Positions 45,432-54,761 are shown, counted from the stretch's first letter. The stretch: 64,000 nucleotides of DNA from Micromonospora sp. MW-13 (GCF_003434305.1 NZ_QKKX01000033.1:1-64000); one strand, 5' to 3'. Numbers and translations are program-made. The notes: generated by a model from the letters alone, not told the origin.

Positions 45432-46781
45432 TCAGGCCAACCCCGCCCCGGCCGGCGTCCGCACCAACTCGTCGGCGATCAGCGCGGCGAGACGGTCCAG
45501 GCCGACGTCGATCTGCGCGCAGGTGACGGCGCTGATCGACAGCCGCAGCGCGGCCACCGGGGCGGTGTCGTCGTAGAAGTGCGCCATCGGGGTCCACAGC
45601 ACGCCGTACTCCTGCGCCGAGCGGCGCAGCAGCGCGTCGTCGACGGGGAACGGGACCGTCAGCACCGCGAAGAACCCGCCGGCCGGGACGTTCCAGGACA
45701 CCGGGGAGGGCGCCGGAAAGCGCCGCGCCAGGCCCGCCACCAGGTGACGCAGGTTGCGGGCGTACGCGGCGCGCTCCCGGGCGTTCGCCGCGACCAGGCT
45801 GCCCCCGTGGGCGAGCAGCGCGCCCCCGACCACTGCCTGGGCGATCGCCGAGGTGTTCACCGTGACCATGCTCTTGATCTTCGCGAGCTGGTCGGCGAAC
45901 GGCCCGACCGTTCCGTCGGAGTCCCGGACCCGCTGGTCGGCCACCAGGTAGCCGACGCGGGCCCCGGGCAGCACGGTCTTGGCGAACGAGCCGAGGTAGA
46001 CCACCCGCCGGCCGGTGTCCAGGGCCTTGAGCGTCGGCACCCGCTGCGCGCCGTCGGCGTGGAACAGCCCGTACGGGTTGTCCTCGATCAGCAGCAGGTC
46101 CTCCTCCGCGGCGAGGTCGAGCAGCCGCCGCCGGTCGGCCAGGTCGATGCTGGTCCCCGACGGGTTGGCGAAGTCCGGCATCACGTAGCAGGCGCGCGGG
46201 CGCAGCCCTTCGGCGCGGGCCCGGCGCACCTGCGCGCGCAGGTCGGTCAGGTCGATCCCGGTCGGGCCGCCGACGACCGGGCGCACCGGCAGGTCCACCA
46301 GCCGGGCCGCACCGGTGAGGCCCACGTACGTCGGGGCGACCGCGAGCAGCACGTCCCGGGGGCCGGCGCGCAGCGCCCGCAGCACCAGCAGCATCGCCTC
46401 CTGGCAGCCGACGGTCACCACGATCGACTCCGGGTCGACGGTGATCCGCTCGTCGACGGCGAGGTTGCGGGCCACCAGGTCGTGGATGATCCCCTTGGTC
46501 CGGCCGTACTGGAACAGGGTGCGGTGCACCTGCTCCGGGCCGTACCCGAGGTCGTCGACCAGGTGCGCCCGGAAGGTCTCCAGGTGCCGGTGCAGGTCGG
46601 CGACGTCGAAGAACTCCTCGTACGGCCGGCCGGCGGCCAGCGACACCGCCGCCGGGTAGCGGTGGGCCACCTCGTTGAGGAAGTTCATCGAGTTCAGCGC
46701 CGGATCGTCCACCGCCGGGTGCAGGTCCGCGACGTCCAGGTCCACATCCAGGGCCGGGTCCACCGGTCGTCCACCGTCCAC
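45432..46781 (-). CDS. hpgT: HpgT-like PLP aminotransferase (4-hydroxyphenylglycine aminotransferase type)
   Basis: A 449-residue fold-type I aminotransferase. It closely follows the HpgT/MocR-derived group: DPALNSMNFLNEVAHRYP near the start, FQYGRTKGIIHDLVA, SIVVTVGCQEAMLLVLRALR, YVMPDFANPSGTSIDLADRR, the Asp/Tyr of EDNPYGLF, and the PLP Lys in YLGSFAKTVLPGARVGYLVA. HpgT converts 4-hydroxybenzoylformate to 4-hydroxyphenylglycine using tyrosine as amino donor, recycling 4-hydroxyphenylpyruvate. It lies 5 nt downstream of an Hmo-like oxidase gene; HmaS is encoded 15 kb away in the second operon. The GTG at 46781 follows GGGAGG. The specific substrate is inferred from motif similarity and context. 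Confidence 0.75.
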   Translation of the reverse strand: MDGGRPVDPALDVDLDVADLHPAVDDPALNSMNFLNEVAHRYPAAVSLAAGRPYEEFFDVADLHRHLETFRAHLVDDLGYGPEQVHRTLFQYGRTKGIIHDLVARNLAVDERITVDPESIVVTVGCQEAMLLVLRALRAGPRDVLLAVAPTYVGLTGAARLVDLPVRPVVGGPTGIDLTDLRAQVRRARAEGLRPRACYVMPDFANPSGTSIDLADRRRLLDLAAEEDLLLIEDNPYGLFHADGAQRVPTLKALDTGRRVVYLGSFAKTVLPGARVGYLVADQRVRDSDGTVGPFADQLAKIKSMVTVNTSAIAQAVVGGALLAHGGSLVAANARERAAYARNLRHLVAGLARRFPAPSPVSWNVPAGGFFAVLTVPFPVDDALLRRSAQEYGVLWTPMAHFYDDTAPVAALRLSISAVTCAQIDVGLDRLAALIADELVRTPAGAGLA

Positions 46782-46786
46782 GTCTC

Positions 46787-47941
46787 TCAGCCTCCCGTGA
46801 TCGTCCGCAGGTCGCGGGCCTCGGCCGGGTCGGCACACCCGGCGAGGGTGAGCGCGTCGCGCAGCTCGGCGGCGAGCAGCGCGAACGCGGCGTCGGCGCC
46901 GGCCCGCCCGGCGACGGCCAGCGCCCACAGCAGCGGCCGGCCGACCAGCACCCCCGACGCGCCGAGCGCCAGTGCGCGCAGCACGTCGACGCCGCCGCTG
47001 ATCCCGCTGTCGACGAGCACCTCGCACCGGTCGCCCACTGCGGTCAGCACCTCCGGCAGCATGGTGACGGCGGCCGGGGCCGCGTCGAGCTGCCGCCCGC
47101 CGTGGTTGGACACCACCACCGCGTCCGCGCCCGCGTCGGCGGCGAGCACCGCGTCGCGGGGGTCGAGGATGCCCTTGACCACCAGCGGCAGGTCGGTCTG
47201 CCCCCGCAGCCAGCCGATGTCGGACCAGGTCAGGGCGGTGGCGAAGGCGGCGCTGGTGTGCCGGGCGACGGCGGAGGCGCCGGGGGTGCCGGCGTGCGCG
47301 AGGTCGTCGCGGCTGCCGGGGAGGTTGGCCGCGGCCACCTCCGGCGGCAGGGCGAAGCCGTTGCGCACGTCGCGCAGCCGGGGGCCGAGGATCGGCACGT
47401 CGACAGTGACCATGAGGGCGGTGCAGCCGGCCCGGTGCGCCCGGTCCACCAGTTCCCGCACCATCCCCCGGTCGCGCAGCCAGTAGAGCTGGAACCAGAC
47501 CGGGCCGCCGGCCGCCGCGATCTGCTCGATGGTGGCGCTGCTCAGCGTGCTGGCCACGTAGGGCACCCCGGCCGCGTGCGCCGCCGCCGCGAGCGCCGGC
47601 TCGCCGTCGGGGTGCACCAGCCGCTGGTACGCCATCGGCGCCACCGCCACCGGCAGGGCCTGCGGCCGGCCGAGCAGCGGGGCGTCGGTGCGGGGCCGGT
47701 CGACGCCGCGCAGCATCCGGGGCAGCACGGCGATCCGGTCCAGCGCGGCCCGGTTCGCCGCGAGGGCGGTCTCGCTGCCGCTGCCGCCGGCCACGAAGTC
47801 GTACACCTCGGGCGGGAGGACGTCGCGGGCCAGGGCGGCGAAGTCGGCGAGGCTCGCCGCGAACGGCGCTCCGCCCGGCCCGGGGGCGACCGGCTCCCCC
47901 GGGCCGGCGGGCGCGGGGCGGGGCGGGGCCAGGTCAGCCAT
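46787..47941 (-). CDS. hmo: Hmo-like FMN-dependent alpha-hydroxy-acid oxidase (4-hydroxymandelate oxidase type)
   Basis: A TIM-barrel flavoenzyme of about 384 residues. Conserved parts: LPPEVYDFVAGGSGSETALA, VAVAPMAYQRLVHPDGEPAL, ASTLSSATIEQIA, WFQLYWLRDRG, TVDVPILGPRLRDVRNGF, LVVKGILDPRDA with the FMN-binding Lys, and VVSNHGGRQLDAAPAAV with the catalytic His-Gly-Gly-Arg. The AYQRLVHPDGE and YWLRD/RDVRNGF blocks are those of Hmo in glycopeptide clusters, which oxidises 4-hydroxymandelate to 4-hydroxybenzoylformate. The ATG at 47941 overlaps the upstream hydrolase; a GTG at 47950 is an alternative. Followed after 5 nt by the HpgT-like gene. Confidence 0.78.
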   Translation of the reverse strand: MADLAPPRPAPAGPGEPVAPGPGGAPFAASLADFAALARDVLPPEVYDFVAGGSGSETALAANRAALDRIAVLPRMLRGVDRPRTDAPLLGRPQALPVAVAPMAYQRLVHPDGEPALAAAAHAAGVPYVASTLSSATIEQIAAAGGPVWFQLYWLRDRGMVRELVDRAHRAGCTALMVTVDVPILGPRLRDVRNGFALPPEVAAANLPGSRDDLAHAGTPGASAVARHTSAAFATALTWSDIGWLRGQTDLPLVVKGILDPRDAVLAADAGADAVVVSNHGGRQLDAAPAAVTMLPEVLTAVGDRCEVLVDSGISGGVDVLRALALGASGVLVGRPLLWALAVAGRAGADAAFALLAAELRDALTLAGCADPAEARDLRTITGG

Positions 47942-48905
47942 CGACGGCACCCGCGTCGGCGGGGACCGCCGGGGCGGTCCCGAGCCGCCCGCGCAGGAAC
48001 GCGGCGGCCCGGTCCTGGGCCCGCCGGCCCGCGTCGAACACGCCCGGCATGGCGAAGAACCCGTGGATCATCCCGTCGTAGCGGGCCAGCTCGACCGGCA
48101 CCCCGGCGTCGCGCAGCCGGGACGCGTACCGCTCCCCCTCGTCGCGCAGCGGGTCGTACTCGGCGGTCACGACCAGGGCCGGCGGCAGGCCGGTCAGGTC
48201 CTCGGCGAGCAGCGGCGAGGCGAGCGGGTCCTCGGCGGTGGCGGGGTCGGGCAGGTAGTGCCCCCGGTACCAGGCCACCGAGTGCCGGTTGAACAGCAGC
48301 GGGTCCTGCTCGCCGGCCGGCTCGTCCCGCCCGCGCTGGTCGGTGTTCGGGTAGACCAGCAGTTGGGCGGCGAGCGTCGGCCCGCCCGCGTCCCGGGCCA
48401 GCAGGGTGACGGCGGCGGCGAGGTTGCCGCCGGCGCTGTCCCCGCCGACGGCCAGCCGGTCCGGGTCGACCCCGAACTCGTCGGCGTGCCCGGCGAGCCA
48501 GCGCACGGCGGCGTGGCAGTCGTGCACGGCCGCCGGGAACGGGTGCTCGGGGGCCAGCCGGTAGCCGACGGTCACCACCTGGCAGCCGGCGGCGTTGGCC
48601 AGCCGGCGGCAGATCCCGTCGGCGGTGTCGACGCTGCCCAGCGTCCAGCCACCGCCGAAAAAGTAGACCAGCGTGGGCAGCCGGCCCGACCCGGCCGGCC
48701 GGTGGACGCGGACCGGGAGGTCCCCGGCGGGGCCGGGGACGACCGAGTCGCGCACCTCGTGCACCGGCTCGACGTCGCCGCCACCGGCCCGGATCGCGGC
48801 CAGGTCGGCGGCGCGGGCCTCGGCGAGGGACTGGGTGTACAACGGCGCGACGCCGGCCGCCGCGCGGGCGGCCCGGTACGCGATCACCTGCGGGTCCAGG
48901 GGCAT
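47934..48905 (-). CDS. Alpha/beta hydrolase, hormone-sensitive-lipase family
   Basis: A 323-residue serine esterase. The catalytic Ser lies in GGDSAGGNLAAAVTLLA, the Asp in VTAEYDPLRDEGERYA and the His in YDGMIHGFFAMPG. The oxyanion-hole motif HGGG is changed to FGGG (VYFFGGGWTLGS), which is unusual, but the three glycines that form the hole are kept. There is no signal peptide. The ATG at 48905 uses an AGGAG that overlaps the P450 stop codon, so the genes are coupled. It may release or trim an ester or amide in the pathway. Confidence 0.85.
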   Translation of the reverse strand: MPLDPQVIAYRAARAAAGVAPLYTQSLAEARAADLAAIRAGGGDVEPVHEVRDSVVPGPAGDLPVRVHRPAGSGRLPTLVYFFGGGWTLGSVDTADGICRRLANAAGCQVVTVGYRLAPEHPFPAAVHDCHAAVRWLAGHADEFGVDPDRLAVGGDSAGGNLAAAVTLLARDAGGPTLAAQLLVYPNTDQRGRDEPAGEQDPLLFNRHSVAWYRGHYLPDPATAEDPLASPLLAEDLTGLPPALVVTAEYDPLRDEGERYASRLRDAGVPVELARYDGMIHGFFAMPGVFDAGRRAQDRAAAFLRGRLGTAPAVPADAGAVDG

Positions 48906-48914
48906 GCCGGTCTC

Positions 48915-50132
48915 CTAACCGCCGGTCGTGACGAACAGTTTGTCGATGCCGCGCAGGAACAGACTGCCGCTGTAGACGGGCGTCTGGGTGATCCGCAGCT
49001 CGGGGAGGCGGGAGAAGAGCCGGGGCAGGGCCAGCCGGCCCTCCAGGCGGGACACCGCCGCGCCGAGGCAGAAGTGCAGGCCGACGCCGAAGGCCAGCGA
49101 CGGTGGTCCGGCCCGGCGCGGGTCGAAGCGGTCGGGGTCGGGGAAGCGGGACGGGTCCCGGTTCGCGGCGGCGATCAGCAGCATCACGTTCTCGCCCTCG
49201 GCCACCGGGACGCCGTGCAGGACCGTGTCCCGGGGCGCGGCCCGGGCCAGGAAGTGCACGGGGCTCTGCATCCGCAGCACCTCGTCGACGCAGCCCCGGG
49301 TCAGCTCGTCGTCGCCGGGCAGGGCGGCGGTCACCTCGGGGTGGTCGAGCAGCAGCGGCAGTCCGTTGCTGAACATGTAGACGGTGGTGACGAAGCTGGC
49401 GTTGAAGAGCACGATCAGGTTGCTGATCAGCTCCTCCTCGGTGAGGTCCACGTCGCCGGAGTCGAGCGCCTCGACCAGGCCGCTGATCAGGTCCTCGCTG
49501 GGGGTGCGGCGGCGGTCGGCGATCAGCTCGCGGTAGTAGGCGCGCAGCTCGGCGGCGGCGGTGTTGGCCCTGGCCAGCCGCTCCGGGGTCGCCCCGGCCA
49601 CGTCCAGGAAATCGTCGATCCAGTCCACCCGCTCTCGGTACCAGGCCAGGTCGGCCTCGGGCAGGCCGATGAACTCGGCCATCACCAGCGCGGGCATCGG
49701 GTACGCGAAGTCGGCCACGAAGTCGACCTCGGCCCCGCCGGCGCCGGCCTCGGCCATCCGGTCCAGCAGCGTGTCGGTCACCCGGGCGATCACCGGTTCC
49801 AGGGCACCCAGCCGGCGCGGGGTGAACGTCTTGGCGAACACCGCCCGCATCCGGGTGTGGTCCGGCGGGTTGATGAACATCATGGAGGACTCGAAGGTGC
49901 GCAGGATCTCGTGCTGCTCCCAGCCCGGCGGGGACTGCTTGCTCCACTCCGGATCGCGCAGCACCTGGTCGACCAGGTCGTACCCGCCGGCGACCGCGGT
50001 GACGCTGCTGTGCTCGGCGCGGTTCGGGATCTCATGGATGGGGCCCAGCTCGTGCAGGGCCGCGTAGAAGGGGTACGGGTCTTGCCGGCCCTGGTCGCTG
50101 TACAGGCCGGCGAGCAGCTCTTGGACGTCCAT
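48915..50132 (-). CDS. Cytochrome P450
   Basis: A 405-residue soluble class I P450. It has FINPPDHTRMRAVFAKTFTP (C-helix), the ExxR motif in CVDEVLRMQSPVHF, the FDPRRA Arg, and the heme loop FGVGLHFCLGAAVSRLEG with Cys355. The I-helix reads LFNASFVTTVYMFSNG: the acidic residue that normally precedes the conserved Thr pair (AGxETT) is Val here, so proton delivery may differ from the standard scheme. It is the first gene of the tight P450-hydrolase-oxidase-aminotransferase operon. The ATG at 50132 lies in a 70-nt gap after the SGNH gene. Ferredoxin and reductase are not adjacent. Confidence 0.92.
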   Translation of the reverse strand: MDVQELLAGLYSDQGRQDPYPFYAALHELGPIHEIPNRAEHSSVTAVAGGYDLVDQVLRDPEWSKQSPPGWEQHEILRTFESSMMFINPPDHTRMRAVFAKTFTPRRLGALEPVIARVTDTLLDRMAEAGAGGAEVDFVADFAYPMPALVMAEFIGLPEADLAWYRERVDWIDDFLDVAGATPERLARANTAAAELRAYYRELIADRRRTPSEDLISGLVEALDSGDVDLTEEELISNLIVLFNASFVTTVYMFSNGLPLLLDHPEVTAALPGDDELTRGCVDEVLRMQSPVHFLARAAPRDTVLHGVPVAEGENVMLLIAAANRDPSRFPDPDRFDPRRAGPPSLAFGVGLHFCLGAAVSRLEGRLALPRLFSRLPELRITQTPVYSGSLFLRGIDKLFVTTGG

Positions 50133-50202
50133 GGTGGTGCTTCCTCCCCAGGAATCAGCTGACGGGGCGGCGGGAGGATCACCCCCCGCCGCCCCGCCGG
50201 TG

Positions 50203-51528
50203 TCACAGACCGAGCAGGCGCAGCGGCACCGCGTCGGCGATCGCCTGGTTGCCCAGGTCGTTCGGGTGGATGTGGTCACCCGAGTCGTACGCCGGGAGCA
50301 GGCGGCTCGGCTGGGCCGGGTCGCGCAGCACCCGGTCGAAGTCGAGGACCCCGTCGAACTCCCGGCTGCCGCGCAGGTACGCGTTGACGGCCTGGCGGGT
50401 GGCCTCCTTCTCCGGCGTCCACACCCCCGCGACGCCATGCCCCTCGTACGGGGTCAGCGTGGCCACCAGGCTGGTCAGGCCGCGGGCCTTGACCTGCTGG
50501 TTGATCTGCCGCAGCGAGGCGATGATGCTCTCGGCGGAGTCGCCGGACATCCAGATGTCGTTGATGCCCAGGTGGGTGACGACGGTCTGGACGCCGGTCT
50601 GCGGGAAGACGTCCTCGTTGAGCCGGGCCAGGCCGTTGGGGCCCAGCTCGTAGTAGCCGGGGAAGCCGCCCGTGCCGGGCTCGGTGCCCTCGTGGTTGAG
50701 CCGGTTGCCGGCCAGGCTGAGGTTGAGCACGCCCGGGGTGCGCACCTCGGGACGGCCGTCGATCAGCCGGTCGGCGAGCAGGTCCGGCCAGCGCTTGTTG
50801 GCGTTGACCGAGCTGCCGTTGCCGTCGGCGATCGAGTCGCCGAGCACCACCACCGAGCCGGGGCTCTGCCGCCGCTGCACGTCCACCCCGGACAGGAACA
50901 TCCAGCAGCAGTCGGGGCGGGTGGTGAAGCCGGCGCCCCCGGCGGCACCGGTGAGGTCGGTGGCGCCGATGAAGGTGGTCTGCCGGGACTGGCCGTGGAA
51001 GGTGACCGGCCCGGTCAGCACCGGGAAGTACAGCGTGACGACCAGGTCCTCCTGGTCACCGACCGGGAAGTCGATCGGGTCGCTGAGCAGCTCGGCGCCC
51101 CGGTTCATGGTGACCGACGCGGAACCGTTGAACTTCAGCTCCCGCACGCTGGCGGCGGTGACGTCCGACAGGTCCGTCGGGGTCGAGGTGTCCGGCCGGG
51201 CGACCGTGGCCCGGCCGACCTTCACGGCCTGCTCGCCGTAGACGTTGCTGAGTCGGATGCGCAGCCGCGGACCGCCCACGGTGGTGTGCACGATCATCCG
51301 GATGCTGTGGTTGTTCAGGCCGGTGTTGGTCAGGCCGGCCGAGTTGCCCCGGGTCACCGCGGCGGCCCAGCTACCCGCCCACACGGGGTCGCCGCGGCGC
51401 TCCCCGTTGTCCGGGCCGGCGGTGGCCACCACGGCCGGCGCTCCCACGACCAGTGCCGTGGCCACGGCGGCGATCATCTGCCACCTCTTCGGGGACCTTG
51501 TCAAGTGCCATCTCTTCGGGGTCGCCAT
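50203..51528 (-). CDS. Secreted SGNH/GDSL-family hydrolase
   Basis: A 441-residue exported esterase/lipase. The signal peptide is basic (PKRWHLTRSPKRW) followed by QMIAAVATALVVGAPAVVAT. An N-terminal beta-sandwich (WAGSWAAAVTRGNSAGLTN) precedes the SGNH core: block I VVLGDSIADGNG, block III HLGINDIWM, block V DSGDHIHPNDLGNQAI. Such proteins are common in actinomycetes and act on acyl esters or glycans outside the cell. The ATG at 51528 has GGAGG upstream, and a near-consensus promoter lies 62-90 nt upstream. It is in the same direction as the P450 operon and could be its first gene. Confidence 0.9.
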   Translation of the reverse strand: MATPKRWHLTRSPKRWQMIAAVATALVVGAPAVVATAGPDNGERRGDPVWAGSWAAAVTRGNSAGLTNTGLNNHSIRMIVHTTVGGPRLRIRLSNVYGEQAVKVGRATVARPDTSTPTDLSDVTAASVRELKFNGSASVTMNRGAELLSDPIDFPVGDQEDLVVTLYFPVLTGPVTFHGQSRQTTFIGATDLTGAAGGAGFTTRPDCCWMFLSGVDVQRRQSPGSVVVLGDSIADGNGSSVNANKRWPDLLADRLIDGRPEVRTPGVLNLSLAGNRLNHEGTEPGTGGFPGYYELGPNGLARLNEDVFPQTGVQTVVTHLGINDIWMSGDSAESIIASLRQINQQVKARGLTSLVATLTPYEGHGVAGVWTPEKEATRQAVNAYLRGSREFDGVLDFDRVLRDPAQPSRLLPAYDSGDHIHPNDLGNQAIADAVPLRLLGL

Positions 51529-51852
51529 TGAACCTCCATGTTGGCCCAGGGTCGTCCACTGACGACAGCCGCCTGGACGATGGTCCAGAAACCTAGCCGC
51601 GCCCCTGACAGGCGTCAATCAACCTGATCGACAAGATCAAATGACATCGAGGTGCGGCGGGACACCGATCGGCCCTGTGCCGGGCGGGTCCGCGCGGCCT
51701 AGGCTCGAAGTCGGCGGCGGCGCGGTCGCCGATGCGTCCCACCGTCGCCGCGTCCTGGCCCTGAGCTGCCCGGACGCCGCTCGCGGCCGGTCGTCGCGGG
51801 TGCCCCGCCGGGTCGCCACCGACCGCCGCCCAGAAGCTGATGGGGGCTGGCG
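51529..51852. other. Divergent control region in the putative biosynthetic cluster
   Basis: A 324-nt gap between the leftward SGNH/P450 operon and the rightward ligase operon. The left half contains a clear leftward promoter and an A/T-rich patch (51612-51650, with TGATCGACAAGATCAAATGA). The right half is G/C-rich without a recognised rightward promoter; GGGGG 9 nt before 51853 is the ligase ribosome-binding site. No gene is visible. Confidence 0.5.
51590..51618 (-). promoter_or_regulatory. Near-consensus promoter of the SGNH/P450 operon
   Basis: On the minus strand TTGACG (51618-51613) and TAGGTT (51595-51590) are separated by exactly 17 nt. The predicted start of transcription, near 51583, leaves a leader of about 55 nt with GGAGG just before the ATG at 51528. 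Confidence 0.7.
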
Positions 51853-53427
51853 ATGACTGACGGTTCCGACCGACCGTCCACCTACGTGCACGAGGCGCTG
51901 GAGCTGTTCGCCGGCTTCGGTGACCGGGAGGCACTGGTGGGCGGCGGACGCCGATACTCCTATGTGGACGTCGCTGCCGAGGTCCGCGGCATGGCCGGCG
52001 CGCTCGCCCGGGGCGGGGTCCGGCCCGGCGGCGCGGTGCTGGTGATGCTCGGCAACGCGGTGGAGGGTCCGCTGCTTCAACTCGCCCTGCACCTGCTGGG
52101 CTGCCGGACGATGTGGATCGCCCCGGTCACCTCCCGCCGCGAGGTCGACGACTTCGTCCGGCTGTCGCGCCCCGAGGCGTTCGTCTACGACGCCCGCACC
52201 GGCGGCGGGTTGGGCGCGGAGATCGCCGCTGGGCTGGCCGGCGTACCGGTGCTCTGCCTCGGCCCGGGCGGCGCGGGCCCGGACCTGACCGCCGCCGACC
52301 GGGACGCGGCGGCCGGGCTGCCCGGCGACGTGCCGGAGCCGGAGTCGTTCCTCCAGACCAGCGGCACCACCGGCACCCCGAAGCTGGTGCACCACCGGGA
52401 GAGCTTCTACCGGCAGATCCTCGCCCTGGCCGCGGGCTTCCGCGCCGCCGGGGTCCCCCTGCTGCGGCACCTGTCCCACTCGCCGATGTGGCTGGCCAGC
52501 GGGCAGATCACCACGCTGGTCAACCTCTTCAGCGGGGGCGTGCTGTTCCTGCGCGAACAGTGGGACCCGGCGGCGTTCATCGCCACCGTCGGCCGGGAGC
52601 GGATCAACTCGACGTTCGTCACCCCGCCGATGCTCTACGAGGTGCTCGACCATCCCGACTGCGACGGCGCGGACTTCTCCGCGATGTTCATGTTCAACGT
52701 GGGCGCCGGGCCCGCCGCGCCCGCCCGGCTGCGGCAGGCGATCGCGCGCTTCGGCCCGTGCCTGCGCATCGTGTACGGCCTCAGCGAGGCCGTCGTGATC
52801 ACCGCCCAGCCGGGGCTGACCGAGGACCCGGAGCACCCGGAGCGGCTGCGCTCCTGCGGGAAGCCGTACGGTGACGTGGCCGTGGAGATCCGGGACGCCG
52901 ACGGAGCGGTGCTGCCGCCGGGCACCGACGGCGAGGTGTGGGTACGCACGAAACTGAGCTTCGTCGGCTACCACGGCCAGCCCGAGCTGACCGCCGACAC
53001 CCTGGTCGACGGCTGGGTGCGTACCCGCGACATCGGCCACCTGGACGCCGACGGGTACCTCTACCTCGTCGACCGGCTCCAGGATCGGATCCTCACCCGG
53101 CAGCGGAGCTGGCCGATCTACTCCCGGCCGATCGAGGACGTGCTGGCCGGTCACCCGCAGGTGCGCGCCGCCGCCGTGATCGGGGTGCCCGACGAGGTGG
53201 CCGGCGAGCTGCCGCACGCGTACGTGGTGCCGGCGCCCGGGGCGACGGTGACCGGGGCGGAGCTGATCGAGCTGGTCACCGCCGAGCTGAGCGAGACGTG
53301 GGCGCCGGGTGCGGTGGAGTTCGTCGACGCGCTGCCGCTCAACCGCTCGGCGAAGGTGGACAAGCGGGCGCTGCGCGCCCGGTACGCCGCCGGCAGCCCC
53401 GCCGATCCCGTCGGCAGCCCCGCGTGA
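51853..53427 (+). CDS. Acyl-AMP ligase (ANL superfamily)
   Basis: A 524-residue adenylating enzyme that activates a carboxylic acid with ATP for transfer to CoA or a carrier protein. Core motifs: QTSGTTGTPKLVHH (P-loop), the A5 region IVYGLSEAVVI (Ser where most have Thr), the A7/A8 region GWVRTRDIGHLDADGYLYLV, and the C-terminal Lys in LPLNRSAKVDKRALR. Residues at the aryl/acyl pocket do not let me name the substrate; an aromatic acid would fit the cluster. The ATG at 51853 has GGGGG upstream. The downstream MFS gene overlaps its stop (GTGA). Confidence 0.88.
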   Translation: MTDGSDRPSTYVHEALELFAGFGDREALVGGGRRYSYVDVAAEVRGMAGALARGGVRPGGAVLVMLGNAVEGPLLQLALHLLGCRTMWIAPVTSRREVDDFVRLSRPEAFVYDARTGGGLGAEIAAGLAGVPVLCLGPGGAGPDLTAADRDAAAGLPGDVPEPESFLQTSGTTGTPKLVHHRESFYRQILALAAGFRAAGVPLLRHLSHSPMWLASGQITTLVNLFSGGVLFLREQWDPAAFIATVGRERINSTFVTPPMLYEVLDHPDCDGADFSAMFMFNVGAGPAAPARLRQAIARFGPCLRIVYGLSEAVVITAQPGLTEDPEHPERLRSCGKPYGDVAVEIRDADGAVLPPGTDGEVWVRTKLSFVGYHGQPELTADTLVDGWVRTRDIGHLDADGYLYLVDRLQDRILTRQRSWPIYSRPIEDVLAGHPQVRAAAVIGVPDEVAGELPHAYVVPAPGATVTGAELIELVTAELSETWAPGAVEFVDALPLNRSAKVDKRALRARYAAGSPADPVGSPA

Positions 53428-54761
53428 CGACCGACGCCGCGCCCGAGCCCACGGTACGGGCCGACGCCGCACGGGAGGCGGACGTGCCGGACGACGCCGG
53501 ACGACGGCCCGGGGTGAAGGGTCCCCGACCGCCCGAGGTGGTCGCCGCCCGGCGAGAGCTGATCACCCTGGTCGCCGCCGACCTGATCTCCAACCTGGGC
53601 AGCCGCATCTCGGTCATCGCCATCCCCTGGCTGGTGCTGACCACCACCGGCAGCCCGGCGAAGATGGGCATCGTCGCGGCGGCGGAGTTCCTGCCGTACA
53701 TGCTCTCCAGCTCCCTGGCCACGCCGTGGGCGGACCGGTTCGGGGTACGACGTACCTCCATCTTCGTGGACGCCGCGAGCGCGGCGGCCATGGCGGTGGT
53801 GGCGATGACCCCGTTCCTCGGCTTCTGGGCGCTGGTCGCCCTGGTCGCGGTGGCCGGCGGGCTGCGGGGCATCGGCGACCGGGTCAAGCACGTGATGTTC
53901 CGGCCGGCGGCGCAGCGCGCCGGGGTGGAGCTGATCCGGCTCACCTCCGCCTACGACGGGCTGGCCCGGGGGGTCACCCTGTTCGGGGCGGTGATCGGCG
54001 GCCTGCTCATCGACTGGGTCGGGGTGACCCGGGCCATCTGGATCGACGCGGGCAGCTTCGCGCTCTGCGCGCTGCTGGTCGGGGTGCTCGTGCGCCCGCC
54101 GGCCGCCGACGCGCCGGCCGCGCCCCGGGAGAGCTACTTCCGGGCGCTGCGCACCGGCTTCGCCTACCTGCGCACCGACCGGGTGCTGCTGGCCATGCTG
54201 CTGGTGGTCTCCGCGCTGAACATGATGGCCGCCGCCAACACCGCCGTGTGGATCCCGGTCTGGATCCGCGACGTGCTCGGCGACCCGGCCGGCTTCGGCC
54301 TGGTGCTGGGCGTGTTCGGCGCCGGGGCGCTGCTGGGCAACGTGGCGTTCACGATGTTCGGCCCCCGGCTGCCCCGGACGCTCGTCTTCGCCGTCGGCGC
54401 GGCGCTCAGCGGCGCGCCCCGGCTGTTGACCATGGCGGTCACCGACCACCTGGTGGTGGTGCTGGTGGTGACGTTCCTGTCCGGGATCGGGATCGCCGCG
54501 GTCAACCCGCTGCTCGGCGCGGCGCTCTACGAACGGGTGCCGGACGCGTTGCAGACCCGGGTGCTCGGCATCGCCGGCTCGCTGGCGTTCGTCGGGCTGC
54601 CGGTCGGGGCGCTGCTGGGCGGCTGGTCGGTGGCCGCGCTGGGGCTCAAACCGGCGCTGCTGGTGATGGCGGTGGTGTGCGCCGCGTTGACCGTGGGGCC
54701 GCTGCTCGCCGGCCCGCTGCGGGCGGGCCGGTCACGGCCCCGGTCGGCCCCGGCGGTCTGA
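53424..54761 (+). CDS. MFS transporter, DHA3-like exporter
   Basis: A 445-residue membrane protein with about 12 helices after a polar N-terminal extension of 45 residues. The first helix pair is ADLISNLGSRISVIAIPWLV, the loop ATPWADRFGVRRTS corresponds to the MFS A-motif region, and a long cytosolic loop (PPAADAPAAPRESYFRALRT) separates the halves. The architecture matches macrolide/drug-efflux MFS proteins that often export a cluster's own product. The GTG at 53424 overlaps the ligase stop, so the two are co-translated. Export of the cluster product is an inference. Confidence 0.88.
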   Translation: MTTDAAPEPTVRADAAREADVPDDAGRRPGVKGPRPPEVVAARRELITLVAADLISNLGSRISVIAIPWLVLTTTGSPAKMGIVAAAEFLPYMLSSSLATPWADRFGVRRTSIFVDAASAAAMAVVAMTPFLGFWALVALVAVAGGLRGIGDRVKHVMFRPAAQRAGVELIRLTSAYDGLARGVTLFGAVIGGLLIDWVGVTRAIWIDAGSFALCALLVGVLVRPPAADAPAAPRESYFRALRTGFAYLRTDRVLLAMLLVVSALNMMAAANTAVWIPVWIRDVLGDPAGFGLVLGVFGAGALLGNVAFTMFGPRLPRTLVFAVGAALSGAPRLLTMAVTDHLVVVLVVTFLSGIGIAAVNPLLGAALYERVPDALQTRVLGIAGSLAFVGLPVGALLGGWSVAALGLKPALLVMAVVCAALTVGPLLAGPLRAGRSRPRSAPAV

